From Glandiceps talaboti (Eukaryota > Hemichordata > Enteropneusta > Spengelidae): DNA of 64,000 bases. Positions 1 to 12,399 of the stretch are shown here, piece after piece (the first letter of the stretch is position 1; each line of letters opens with the position of its first letter). The position numbers were made by a program, and so were the translations under genes. The stretch covers positions 11,849,342 through 11,913,341 of the forward strand of contig NC_135549.1 of NCBI RefSeq assembly GCF_964340395.1, written 5' to 3'. The notes beneath the pieces were generated by a model. That model was not told the origin of the DNA and ran no database searches. It saw nothing but the letters and a program-made list of their open reading frames with translations.

Positions 1-782
1 AAAGTATAACGTTGAGCACGATCACTGCATGTGCACCTTTTATTTTAAGTCTAAACTGACCTTCAGCAACGTTTAGTAGCATATATATAAGAAATATATG
101 CGTAACACTTACCCGAATTGAACTACCATATGAATAAGTAATTTTATCATCACCGTGACTAATTCAGTTAAAAATGTGATTACAATGTTTTTCACCGCAG
201 TGGGCTGGTGTAACCTCAAATGTAAATAAGATCAGACGCACAGCCAAGGGCACCGTTAACATTGTGGGCACTTACCAAGAAAGGTGAGGAATCATAGCAC
301 AGCCACTCCTTGATCAGATGAGTGGTGTGACGTGAAACGCTCTAGATTGTTACACTCGTTGATGTGTGACAGACAAGACAGACCCATGGCATATGTTCAC
401 AATTTTGATTAGGTTTAGACGTTATGGGGATGGGCAAATATGCATTGTTTCATAACATTTCGAATATACAGTTATTTTTCACTAATGTACCTGTAGTCCA
501 GTACAAGTAATATCTCGTCCTTGCAGTCTGAGAGTTTTGGACATCAATGATTTAAATTGTTGTTTTTGCCAGAATAAAGATGCCATGAGAAAAATAATCT
601 CACACTCTCACTCGTTGGGGAAATTTTGTTTTCCCTTCTCACGTGAGATATTCCATCTCAACCCATTCGAGGTGTGATATTCCATTATTCCCCTACCCTC
701 GTGTCCTGTTAAATCCACCAAACTCGCTGAGAGACGTACTATAACGAAGGTATACTGCGAATTCGACGAGTTTTGTTGTTTC
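1..782. other. Anonymous AT-rich sequence, no gene seen
   Basis: No open frame longer than background is present. A few splice-like strings occur, such as a minus-strand GGTAAGT-type donor near 112, but I could not pair them with an acceptor and a convincing open frame. Repeat family B starts at the right edge of this stretch. Confidence 0.5.
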
Positions 783-820
783 ACCTTCCGTTAGGGAAGG
801 TTATAGTTACTGTATGACGA

Positions 821-852
821 TGTATGTATGTATGTATGTATGTATGTATGTA

Positions 853-887
<35 letters not shown>

Positions 888-990
888 ATGCATGCATGCA
901 TGCATGCATGCATGCATGCATGCATGTATGTCTGTATGTATGTATGTATGTATGTATGTATGTATGTATGTATGTATGTATGTATGTATG

Positions 991-1020
<30 letters not shown>
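821..1020. repeat. Compound tetranucleotide microsatellite (TATG/TCTG/CATG)
   Basis: Blocks of TATG, then TCTG, then CATG, then TATG again run without interruption. Each block differs from its neighbour by a single base of the unit, which suggests a point change followed by spread through replication slippage. Long open frames here in several phases (repeats of His-Thr-Tyr-Ile or Met-Tyr-Val-Cys) are artefacts of the repeat and do not indicate a gene. Confidence 0.95.
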
Positions 1021-1021
<1 letters not shown>

Positions 1022-1376
1022 CAACATACCTGCTACTGTTGTAACATCACCAACTTTAAATACTTTCAAAAACAGTCTAGACACATATTGGAATGACTAT
1101 AAGTAGACCCCAGTGTTTTTTATCACTAAGCATTTATAGTATCATGTTTACCATCTCGCAGTTAAAAGTTGTGTGTATATTTTGTATTATCAATCTGAAC
1201 TCTACAAGTAATTATTATCTTGAACTCTGCAAAATAACTTGGACGTTGTGATGAAACTCGGACCATGAACTAATTTATACACACACTTGGTTACTGAATG
1301 TATGTCTTGGTGATTTTTTTTGCCAATTTGACATTGATCATCCCATAGGCTGTAATGTGATGTGATACATGTGCGT

Positions 1377-1397
1377 GTATGTATGTATGTATGTATG

Positions 1398-1427
<30 letters not shown>
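1377..1427. repeat. (TATG)n microsatellite
   Basis: About twelve perfect TATG units lie inside repeat family B copy 1, upstream of its first clear module. Confidence 0.95.
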
Positions 1428-1428
<1 letters not shown>

Positions 1429-2100
1429 TCGTAAGAAAGCAGAAATATCCTACAAATATGGTTTCTGTACTAGCTTGTAATTCCAATTATTCATTTGCAC
1501 TATTAATTCTGCCTTGTAATTATGCAATATCTTGAGAATAAATGCTTGAATTTCATATAACTTAGTTCATACATTGATCAATGAAGGTACTAACATATAA
1601 GGTTTGTTGATGTAGCTTTTAGCTTTAATAATCTGTAACTGGCCAATATCTTAAGAGCTCGAGCTTCAAATTGAATAAAGTGTGGTTATTGAGTGGATGA
1701 CAACTAAGTGCAAATATAAAGCTTGTTGGTGTAGCTTAATCATAATCACTAGTTTTCAATATTTGGACAATATCTAAGTGTCAAACTTCAAAACGTTGGG
1801 CACATTTCTAATAACGTTTTTAAATGAGTTATTTGCATAATTAATTATGTTTTGCAATATCTTATGATTGCAATGATCAAATGTCAGTCATTTGCATTAA
1901 TTTATTATGTTTTGTAATATCTTACGATTACAATCATCAAATGTCATGCAATTATGTTCACAGCATGTTTCATAACTGTTACAGCTTGTTGATGTAGTTT
2001 TCAGTTTTAAAACTGCATTAGCTGCAACTGGGATATTTTTTACATCAAATAACCGAATATATATTGACTAACAATTGTCAGTTACTTAATATAAAAAACA

Positions 2101-3712
2101 CTGTATAAATTATGTTGATTAGTGGTCAGTATCATCGGTAAGTGGTACCGGTGTAGTGACAAGTTTAAATCTTGAGCGAAAGCATGTTTTAATTGCACAA
2201 GTTTCTAGTAGTAGTATCATTAGACAGCCAAAATTTATTCACTGAACAGTGTTAAAATACCAGTAATGAGACATTGTAAATGTTAATCAGTGGTCTATCA
2301 TATGGCAATAACAAGTTTAAACCATGATCGCCGTTGAGGACGCTGGTTTTTGGGTATGGATCCAAAAAGCAATTTAATTTGATTTATCATGTATAGAGCT
2401 ACAAAAAATACGTTCATCCATAGGTGATTCACATCAGTACTGTTCAGGGTGTATGATATACGAGTACGTTATATAATATGTGCTTTGGCTTGCGAGAATG
2501 ACCCACAGTCGCCATGCAAGCAGGGCCATGTTAAATATAATTTGATATTTGGGCTAAACATCAAGAGCTGCTGTCTTGATTTATGTTTTATTATGCTTGG
2601 ATATTTCTATGGTGGTTGATGACAAATGACTCAATGGTAGATGATCATAATTATACGAATAAGGCATCAATACAAGGATTGTGGGGGCCAAAGGACGTAG
2701 ATTAGTTCAAACTTAAATGGGGAAATGTTTGGCTAATCGGACTTATATAATTGCTTACATGTTTCAAGGGACTAACTGTAGATTAGATGCAGGAAATGCC
2801 AGTAAGCTGAACTCTAGTCAACAAATTTGATCTATACACTGTACGTTTGATTTTGATTATAAGACATATGAATATGATTAGTCTGGTAGATCGGGGCTAT
2901 ATTTGATAGGATGATCCTTTGAGTCTCTAGAAGTGTATGTGAAAGGTGCATGTATCCCAAAACAAGAAAGGAAATTAGTATGGCCCCTGGCCATGTCATA
3001 TTACCTCTAAATCATGATGGTCATTGTGAAAAGAGTATGACTACTGGCAACCTAGGGATATACTCGTACTAAAGTCCCTAGCAAAGAAGACAACACCCAT
3101 AGCAACTGTTTAGTTGTTTAGGTATAATTACTTTATATGTAAGGCTGTTGGTATATTGCTTGTCACGGTAATGTTAGTAGGTGTTCAACAACGAATGAAT
3201 TGGAAATTAAACCATCACAACCTCTTTAAACCCGACGAGCGAAGTTCGTAATTCGTGAGGTTTAATCCTACCTAATGATTCTTAAATGTTATGTTTTAAT
3301 TGAATTCAGCGGTTCAATCAGTCTTCATCACAACACCGGCAAACGTTTGTAGTTCACAAATGCTCTGGCTGGAACGTTGGCTTTGTATTCCCGAGAAAGC
3401 TTCCACTTATGTGTATTTTGTACTCTGATATTGACTGACTTTCCTTTGACTTGCCACCGTTGCAGTTATCTCGAGCAAAGTACTTTAAGTGGGAATTGTT
3501 ACTGTTGCCTTGGAGACCTATTTTTCTTGTAAAGGCTAATTGGAAAAATCATTATTACCGAGTACGACTTTCGCTGATGTTTTGTCGGTCCAGTGTGTAA
3601 TTGAAGCCATTCACTTAATATATTATCATCTATAAAATATTTCTCTCTAGACTACATACGACCATGGAAGTCCATTTGTGCCTACTAATAGGTCCGCCAA
3701 TGTACAGTTTAA
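2101..3712. other. Anonymous sequence, no gene seen
   Basis: No convincing coding exon is present. An imperfect inverted repeat lies at about 3228-3272, with TTAAACC on the left and GGTTTAA on the right around a CG-containing loop (CGACGAGCGAA...). It could be the remnant of a small palindromic transposon end. Confidence 0.4.
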
Positions 3713-4640
3713 GTACAACTAAATGGAGGTTCAGTAGTGCCATAGGTATAGTGAAATGTCTGTGTATTTGTGTGCGGATGTATCACACACATGTTCCCAC
3801 CAAAATGTCTATAATTCCAAAGTTACTGAGCAGATGAGGCTGATATATGGTGGGAACGTTCTAAGGGGTGTTTAGGTTAAATTTGTATTCTTGATATGAT
3901 GATCTCATCAGTGATATGCAAATTGAATGCAAATGTCTTTTAGCCAAAAATCTGGTATTCCAAAACTACAGAGCAGATTTGACTGAAATTTGGTGGGAGG
4001 GTTCATAGGGTGTTTAGTTTAAGAATTGTACATGACACAATGATCCCATCAGTGATATGCAAATTAAGGCTAAAATGTGTCCTTTTGGTAAAAAATGTGT
4101 AATTCAAAACTACTGAGCAGATTGGGGTGGAGTTTAATGGGGATGCCTATAGGGATGTGTACATGAAAATGAAGTCACAATATGATCATCCCATCAGCAA
4201 TATGCAAATTAGGTCTAAAAATCTTAATTTTGGTCAAAAACTTATATCTTCAAAACTACATGAGGAATGGTGCTGAAACTCGGTAGGGATGTTTCTGGAG
4301 GTGTTATCTGCAGTTTTCGTACAAAACATTTTGACACAATTGGCCCTAGCAACCATGGCCACGCCCTTAGCAACAGTGAAGTGATAATAGGGTAACAACA
4401 GAGAAACATAGTTAAGTGAATAAAGATTAAAAATATATGTTAATATGCCTAGCAACAACACCACGCCCACAGCAACATCCAAATGATAGTTTATATTCCA
4501 AAGATGAAAACTGAGAAGAGTAGGCAAGTGAATAAAGATTCTGAAAATGTATGCAAATAAGCCTAACAACATCACCACGCCAATAGCAACAGCCAAATAA
4601 TGTTGTGCTACAATGCCATTGCGCTATGTATATGCCAATA
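3713..4640 (+). repeat. Repeat family A, copy 1 (near full length, about 930 bp)
   Basis: The left end (GTACAAC...GGTTCAGTAGTGCCATAGG) matches the left ends of other copies at 16290, 19297 and 39577. The body has at least four diverged modules of roughly 115-150 bp. Each contains a phrase like AAAACTACTGAGCAGATT, then TGAAATTTGGTGGG, then GATGATCCCATCAGTGATATGCAAATTA. The octamer ATGCAAAT occurs near 3913, 4057 and 4199. The right third changes character, with repeated CCTAGCAAC and CCACGCCC phrases (for example 4344-4375 and 4447-4480). The right end is TGTGCTACAATGCCATTGCGCTAT (about 4603-4626, given in two halves: TGTGCTACAATG and CCATTGCGCTAT). No protein is encoded. Confidence 0.65.
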
Positions 4641-6349
4641 TGACCGAATGGCGGCCAAATTTGTAGTAGACAATCACTATATTTAATACTGCATAACTAA
4701 ACAACTTCAGTCATATACTCAAACTATCACTTACATATTGCAGACACTTTGTAGCAATTATGTGTGGCTCATGTCCAAGTCTTTAAGATCATGTCTATAG
4801 ATAATGCAGAACCTGGTAAACATATACACATGCATTACTTTTGGTGCTCAAATCAGTTTTTACGGAATGGCAGCCATATTTGTGATGAAAGTTTCTTTTT
4901 AGATATTGACCGTAGACTTGGATCTTCAGATTCAGTTACTGAAATTAAGCAATTCCTTGTAGTATTTATTTCGTTGCCACCAATTTCTTTTAAATCATGT
5001 CTCTATTCAGTCACGTGGGGGGGGGAGCTATGTCTTCTATGTAGATTTGTATTATGAGTTTTATGAGAATGTTGTAATATAAATACTATATTGAATAGTG
5101 CAGTCTTATTGTAATTAAAACAGTTTCATGCAAAGTGGCAAAACATCGAAAAGAAAGTGAAACTCTAGTCTTAGTGATGTGATTTTTTTGTAAATGTTTT
5201 GTTGGTCTTTTGTTTCTATTGCAATCTCTTTATGATTATTAGAAAATAAAACAGAGGAAACAAATATGTTATAAACCTTGTGATAGATAACTATAGGTTA
5301 CATATATACACTGTGGCATTTTGCATTATAAAAGTTGTGAGGATTAGGACTACAATGTAGTAAAGCTTATTTATAAGGCAGATTGTCTTTAGGGGGATGA
5401 AAAATCGCCCGTTTCAACTTTGTGTTCTACTAGAAATCTTATTCATTGTCACTGTATATATCTCATAGTATTCGCTAGTTCTGTTTAACTTCGACACATC
5501 AGGTTTTCTGGTAGACATCAGATAGCTAAGATAGACTTTGAATTATATTGATTCTTGTGTTCACATGGTCAAAGCTGTCATCTAGATTGTTTTGAGAGCT
5601 TATGAATTTATTGAGATATCTATAGCCATGATATGATATCTAGAAATGTGTGTATCAGGCTATCAGCCAATAATTTGTTGAAACGTAGTTGTTGTGTAAT
5701 GTCGTCTTTCATCCTATTTATTATGTACATCCTTCAAAATCATATTGTATAGCCTAAACATTTTGAACTGTCAAGCCCTTCATTTTCCTCCTGTAGTCGG
5801 TAATCTTGTCGACCAACAAGGAGTTGTCGCCAACTCAATGTCAACAACTATCCTTTTTTGTTAGAAATGTTGTACCATCTTGACGTTTTATTGTTTTCTA
5901 CTATACCCATTGCACTATGTAAACTTACATTGAATCACTTGAGTATTTCTCTGTTATAATTTCAAATTGGACCGCTGACAGTGACAGCCATCGTAGGTGA
6001 TGTTTACAGATCCTGTTTGTCAAAACCGTTAGAATCTAGTATCAAGTAGATTCTTTTCATTGCATACAAATTAGTTACTGTGAGAAATATACTCTCATGT
6101 TTACTATAACTTGCATTTTTCAAATTCTTCGCACTAGGTGGCGGTATTTAGCTCATTAATAAAGTGCCTAAGATACAATTGTAACCAGTTTTAAACTGAA
6201 TGCCTTCCATACAGATCGTTTTTTCCCATTTCCTTTGTTACCATCAATGTATATAGAGAGTATGTGAAATATGCAGCATGCCTTGTTGACTCATTCGTCC
6301 TTTCATAAGTAATGTTCGCACCAAGTCATATGAAATTGGATGCTTGTAT
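4641..6349. other. Anonymous sequence, no gene seen
   Basis: The left part (4641-4900) carries short phrases such as ATGGCGGCC and ATGGCAGCCATATTTGTG that recur near 30650 and 39710, so it is probably more repeat debris. A run of nine G lies near 5018. An open frame at 4764-5057 has no recognisable content. I see no supported gene. Confidence 0.4.
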
Positions 6350-6946
6350 CAAGAATAAGATTTTGTATATTTACCATAGTCATTAATTGTGCAAAAGACT
6401 AAATGCAATCAGAGACTACATGATCAAGACATTTCAAGCATATGTGCTTTTATCATCGATGCAAGTACCATATTATGTGGAATTTGATCTTGTATCCTTT
6501 ACCAAAAAGCATCAAGTATGCAAATGACTCATTACAATTAAAAGTTGCTTGAAAACCTTTTATAGGACAAGTGCATTTTGTTATCTTTATTACATGTACA
6601 AGTTATTTGAAAGTTGACCCTTGAATTCTTACCATATTGCTAAAAAAATCATTGATTATGCAAAGGACTTATCAAAATCTAAATATATAAGCTTTGCAAT
6701 GTTCGTGCACTTTGTTCTTATCAAATTGTATGAAATTTGAAGATTGTATAGATGTAGTCTAATAACTGAAAATCATTAATTATGCAAACTATTCGGTATA
6801 TTCTTACGATGATTACCAAAATATGATTAGGTCTTTTCATTACTATCAGGAAAACGTGTAGCAAGTTTCATTATAATTGAAGTAGTTGGTTTTGAGATGT
6901 TGTGACAGACAGACAGACAGACATACAGACAGACATACAGGCAGGC

Positions 6947-7007
<61 letters not shown>

Positions 7008-7010
7008 AAA
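6350..7010 (-). repeat. Repeat family B, copy 2 (reverse orientation)
   Basis: Read on the minus strand, this stretch begins at the microsatellite (6904-7007) and continues through about four modules with the family phrases: CATAATTAATGATTTT, CTTCAAATTTCAT, and AACAAAGTGCA. TATGCAAA strings (6520, 6657, 6780) are the module octamers in this orientation. The terminal palindrome seen in copy 1 is not evident to the right of the microsatellite. Confidence 0.55.
6904..7007. repeat. (GACA)n microsatellite
   Basis: Mostly perfect GACA units with a few base changes (CATA, GGCA, CGGA). It marks the microsatellite-proximal end of repeat family B copy 2. Confidence 0.95.
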
Positions 7011-8574
7011 GCTTCTAGTTATCTAGTGTATTGTCAGCATCCTGAAGCTTTGAATAAACAAGTAGACGGATTGGTACCAACAACACGGAATATTAATATT
7101 ATCTTTCTGTAAAATCAGTGTATACCCTTTGCCAACAAGCATGCATGGCATTTTAATCGCCTTGATGTAATGTGACCTAAATATATTTGGTTGAGCATAG
7201 TGATTACTGGTCTATAAATCGCACAACTTTTATAACTGTAAATAATCATATACTATATGTATGATTTAGCAGGTCATTCCTTAGTATCAAAAATACGCCA
7301 TTTGGTCAGAAACAGTTTACTTGACAATGCATGTTGACATTTCTTGGGGAATATGCAACTGAATCAAACCTGTCATCGTTTACCTCCTTGTTTTCAATAT
7401 GTACATCTCCTGCTATTTTGATATGACCGCGATAGACGGTGCCTGTGCAAAGTTGACTCTTAAGTGACTAAGGTTATTCAACAAAACTCTCAAACTGTGG
7501 CAAAGGCTATTTCTTCCATTTACATTTCATACATCATAATATAAGAGCTTGAGTAAACTGAAGCCGACAGCATATTTTATGAAACCGTATTAAACTTTGT
7601 ATTCTTTTTGTGATGTAATATTGGAATGGCCTCATATAGTGGATGGTATACGGTTTTCAATATCTCCTAGGCGCAATTTATTGAATTCCACTAGCAATCG
7701 CCAATGTTTGGTATAATATCAGTACTGATAAAGAAACATGATGAGTACTCTTTTTGATGCACATACCCTATCACGTACCCATAGAGATTATGTGGCCAAG
7801 TAGTTAAGTAAAAGTTAAACACAGTATAGACACCTTGTTTTTTGTCAAAATACCTCACTTAAATCCATGGTCCACTTGTAATAAGTACGTGCAACACAAT
7901 AATGTGACGTGAACCAAACGCCGACGGGAGTGCAATGCTAGTATTATGTATTATGGACAACCTTCCTTTGTGATAACATTGAAGAATGTGAAACTGTCAA
8001 TTTAGTGTCACGTTTGAGTTATCATCAAGCAGAAGTAGCCTTATACTGTGATTGAAAATCATCCTCTGATTAGATGTCCAAGTAAAAACCACAGGGGCAT
8101 TAACAAACTCGATTGATATGGTCCCATGCGTGTAAGACTGCTCTGGGTTTATGTTATCACGTGACCCAATTTGACGACTGAATGGTCAGCACTATCTTTC
8201 TTAATTACATCAATTTTGATTATGCATGCACTACCAATCCCACAGATGAAAAACAAATGAAGGCTTGTAGTGAAAGAAAGCAATTTAGAAGGCTCTCTCT
8301 TCATGTCATCCAGTATGGTTTGATTGCACTTTCGGTTTTAGATTTTCAGATAGCTCAAGTAACTACACATTTATAAACTACATTAGAGGTTTATATTTCA
8401 GGTTACTTTATTAGTAATGTAAAATGTGATATTAGACATAAATATGGAACGATGAATTACCGAGTAGTGACAAGTAGATAAGGAAATGTATGCATATTTA
8501 TTTCTATGTGTATGTGTGCATGTATTAATTACTTTGGGTTAACTTCCGTGTTGCTATATGTATTACTTTTCCAG
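7011..8574. other. Anonymous sequence, no supported gene
   Basis: A short minus-strand open stretch ending at a GAG/GTAAAC-like donor near 7382 was considered but has no second supporting signal. An open frame at 8182-8376 has no recognisable motif. Confidence 0.4.
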
Positions 8575-8882
8575 GAAAAAAACAACACCACGCCCATGGC
8601 AACTGTCATATGATGATGTATATAACAAAGATAACATCAGGGATTCATAGACAAGTGAACGAACATTCAAATAATGTATTCAAATATGTCTCGCAACATG
8701 AGCACACCCATAGCAAATGATCGTGTATATTGCAAAGATAACAACAGGGCGGGATAGCGATAGGCAAATGGATAATAATTCACCAAATTAACATCTATAT
8801 CTAGCATCAATCATCATAAGCATGTGGATAAGCATTTTTGAAAATGTACAGTTGTGCTACAACGCCATTGGCGCTATTTTCT
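8575..8882 (+). repeat. Repeat family A, copy 2 (3' part only)
   Basis: It starts inside the CCACGCCC/GCAAC region of the family and runs to the best preserved right end in the window. GTACAGTTGTGCTA (8846-8859) is the exact reverse complement of TAGCACAACTGTAC, found at the left end of the copy at 39577. It is followed by the palindrome CGCCA-T-TGGCG (8863-8873). The 5' modules are missing. Confidence 0.65.
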
Positions 8883-11800
8883 TCGACAAGAAAATGAAAT
8901 GACATTACATAGGATGCAATAAGTCGTTTCTCTAGGCGGTTGACAGTACATGTACATCATCGTCTAGTTTAAGTACGAAGGTTCTATTTCAATGTTGTTT
9001 CTTGGCGAAAATACTAACTTACACTTAATCAGTACGTTAGCTGGCATTGTCTTAAAATATATTTCAAAATACTGCAAAAGAACTTGCGACAAGTGATAAC
9101 ATCATTTGGGATTCTCATCGTCTAAATGTGACCTCATTAAAAAAGGCAGTAACTATCAAATGATGAACTGTGACCCTAATGAGTACACAACTTTATTGCC
9201 ATGACGAAGACGTTCTGACAGTAATCGGACAGTTTTAGATAACATTGCTTTATAAAAATAACAATATCGTACATTACTGTAAAGATTGCAGTCCATGCAT
9301 GGACTTACTTCATGCCAAGTGGGGTTGGGGTTGATGATCAATGGTCCGGAAGCCCTATAATATCAAAGTGAAGCTACCAAAGTTTAGAAAAAGTTAGTAT
9401 TACTGGTATAACACATTGAATTTTCATGAGCACCCACGACAGTTTACTGAGACTTTAACACATTACCCTACAGTGCATATGTTTTAGCCGGGCATTATAT
9501 TGCTGGAATCATTGAAGTGTGATTGATTGCGACCCATTAAAACTGTACGCAATTATTATGTATTGTATTCTTAGTAATTCTTTCACGTTACAGCAAGTAA
9601 CATAAATATGAGCGTACAAGACATTTATATACTGCATGTAGTATGCATTTATGAAATACTGTACCTTTTGAAAAATGAGAAGAAAACAAAAATGTGTTAT
9701 TGGTATGATTTCAATTTCCGATGAATACTAATTAACATTTGTCAGTTAAACTTTGTAACATGTACAAATACAATTGTGCTCCATACGTCCATTCATCAAA
9801 ACATAGTAAGTATAGAAGGATAAAATTAAGCGTTCGCAAAATTGAGTTCATTTGTAGCCTTGTAAATTGATGTCTAGCAATATGTCTCCAACTCTAGTCC
9901 AGATCCTATTATCAGATGTCAAATGTACAGTACCCCGAGCCTAGGGTTATTTTTACCAATGATTTATCATACTAGGTAATCATGTCTTGAAGTACCGTCA
10001 CCAATAATAATATTGATTGATGGCACTGCTGTTGAAATGACATTGAAGAAGCGAACCCTTGAAAAAGTGACAAAATGAAATGTCGGCAACCAACAAACGT
10101 TTAGGATTACGTTTTCCGGTGTGCCAACATCAATTTAAAACATGACTGATTCAATAATGTTATTAGTATACCCACGGCGGCATGTTATACGTATCCCACC
10201 AATTCTTTATCACCAATCATTACTTGAAATATGCACAGAATTGGAAGTTAATAATTAAGGGAATGGTTTCTTAGCAAGCAGTCAAATATTCACTCTATCC
10301 AGACATCCCTTTTTTGTAGGCTCGGACGGTTTAACCGAACACCGAATATTCCCATAGTCTTGTTAATTTAAGTGCGAAACCAATTGAAGGGTTTCTTACG
10401 TCTACAATTAAGTAGAATAACCTACGCACTACGTTGAACATCAAAATATTGGATTTTGGCGATGTCTGTTCGTCGCTAAAATGATATAAATGTACTATTA
10501 CCTTTTGGCGAAAGAGATCCATGCGTCATATACTTGTACGTGTTATGGAGATGTCCAGCACATGTGATGTCATGCGGCTATATGTTTATATATCAGACAT
10601 TCCTAATCGCTGCATTCATAGCATTATAAGCATTCCTTATCATACTGAATATAATTCACTGTACATTCGTGGAGTACCGTGTCCCATGACTTAAACATTG
10701 CAAGTAAATTATGCTGCACTTTTCAGTGAGGTATATTTACACGCATGCTTTCTTCTCATAGCATGCCACCAATATATGCACCCGACGTACAAATGACGTC
10801 ATTCGGTCAATTTAGTGATTGATCCTCAGTTGCTCCAGTCCGTAGCTAAAGAGCTAAATTATCGTGATATTACCAGGAGTCAGTGTATGAAAATTGAAAA
10901 CTAAAATATGTCAATCAGAGAGCACATGTCAACTATAATACACCGAGCCGTCATTTATCTGAAAGTCGTAGACAGGTTGACCCTCCCCAATTTATTGCAA
11001 ATAATGGACTTCAACTAATTATGTTCCCATCTATTTTAGTGAAATTTGCTCAGTGGTATAATATAATTATACTATATTACGAAAAGACTCAGCGGATACA
11101 TGCAATCAAACAAAAGGTCGAATCCAATCACATATATGTCACTTTGAATACATATAAAATGAAATATTAATGGTATCTCAAACAGGAGCACTTCATTTAC
11201 TCGTAGTATTTAGAAATGTCATTATCCTCATAGGTGGAGACACACCTTTGTCCCTTTGAATATGAATATTACACCATTTAAATGAAAATGGTGACTTTAA
11301 ATGAGTAGAAAAATAAGCTTAGCTTAAAACTACTTTTATACTGTACAGTGGGTTAAAATAGCCATCAAATTCTTATTTTATGAGATTTGTTATATTTATG
11401 AGGATTATTTTTAATACAAAAACACATTTAATGGTAGGCCAAACCCATATTTCGTAGGTGAACAAACATAAAATTTCAAACATAGGTTATTGTAAACTGC
11501 CTTTAAGTTAACATGTCTTTTTATTTTGTTTTACATCGAAACCCGAAAAAATACCACTGATAATCAGTACAGCTCACCTGACACATTGACTTTCATGTCT
11601 AACGTGTTATGCACAATAAAGATATGTCTTGTTAGTCAATATAAATATAGCCTTGAGCTCATTTAATTAATTTCGTTCTAATAAATATATATGACGAAGA
11701 TTAGCTACACTGTGACTTTTCACCTTATGGGAACGTAAAGGTAATGTCAGTCTCTACATTAAAGAAAACGTCGATGAGAAAGCTGATTACCTATAAATAA

Positions 11801-12399
11801 GCAATGATTTCATAAATTGATATTACTTCTTCAGATACAGAAATAGCTGATCCGATCATATGTCAGATTGAGTGATGTAACTTCAGAGGCCTAGCATCGC
11901 ATATAAACAAACACTGCGACATCATCCTTGACTGACACTGCCATTGCCGTACCATACGATAACATAAAGAAGAATTCATCATTAAGTTGACAGACTCTTG
12001 GATTACATTCACAAACACCGCATAGGGAAGTGGGGGGGGGGGGGGTTACTTGAAAATTGCTGGGATGTGTCAGGCTATTTAAAAATATGTAGAATGCCCC
12101 GGTTGCTTTTAACATGTAGTTGAACCTAATCCATGTCAAACCAATGATTGGCAGTGAACAGTACATTTGGGAGCCTTCCACACTTTCACTGGAAAAGCCG
12201 GACATCCTTTAAAATAAAATGGTGACTGATGACGACGTATGCCCATGCATCAAAGTGTTTTCAAATAGCACACTGTGATGTCGCTGAAAAAAGCAAGTCT
12301 TCAGACATGTCATCGTTATGTTAGAAAAGAACTCGGCGACAAAACACGCACATGGCTATGCAGATTACTACTAATATGTTATTGATTCATTTCAATATA
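8883..12399. other. Anonymous sequence, no supported gene
   Basis: About 3.5 kb with only background-length open frames. The longest, on the minus strand at 11891-12205, crosses a poly-G tract (12031-12046) that would encode a proline run, and it has no other coding signal. No repeat family recognised elsewhere in the window is evident. Confidence 0.4.

Larger units (their letters stand above)
783..2100 (+). repeat. Repeat family B, copy 1 (near full length)
   Basis: The copy opens with a small palindrome, ACCTTCC-GTTAG-GGAAGGT (783-801), then GGTTATAGT, then a 200 bp tetranucleotide array (821-1020). From about 1430 the body is a chain of diverged modules of about 150 bp. Each module has recurring phrases: TTAATTATG, CAATATCTTAAGAAT, ACTTCAAATTTCATATAA, and GCTTGTTGATGTAGCTTTTAG. 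Several modules carry ATTTGCAT (for example near 1842 and 1890), the reverse complement of the POU octamer. No coding capacity is visible, so it is either a non-autonomous transposon or a relic. The segment 1021-1370 does not align obviously with other copies and may be unrelated sequence. The family was defined by comparing copies inside this window, and the ends are approximate. Confidence 0.6.

Noticed and set aside
1028-1094. Minus-strand exon-like stretch ending at GCAG/GTATG
   Set aside because: It lies inside repeat family B copy 1, the acceptor is only a weak TTATAG, and no partner exon was found.
7330-7445. Minus-strand exon-like frame ending GAG/GTAAAC
   Set aside because: The donor is weak, the acceptor is unclear, and the open length is within chance for AT-rich DNA.
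11891-12205. 104-codon minus-strand open frame
   Set aside because: It crosses a poly-G tract, has no recognisable motif and no supporting splice or start signals.
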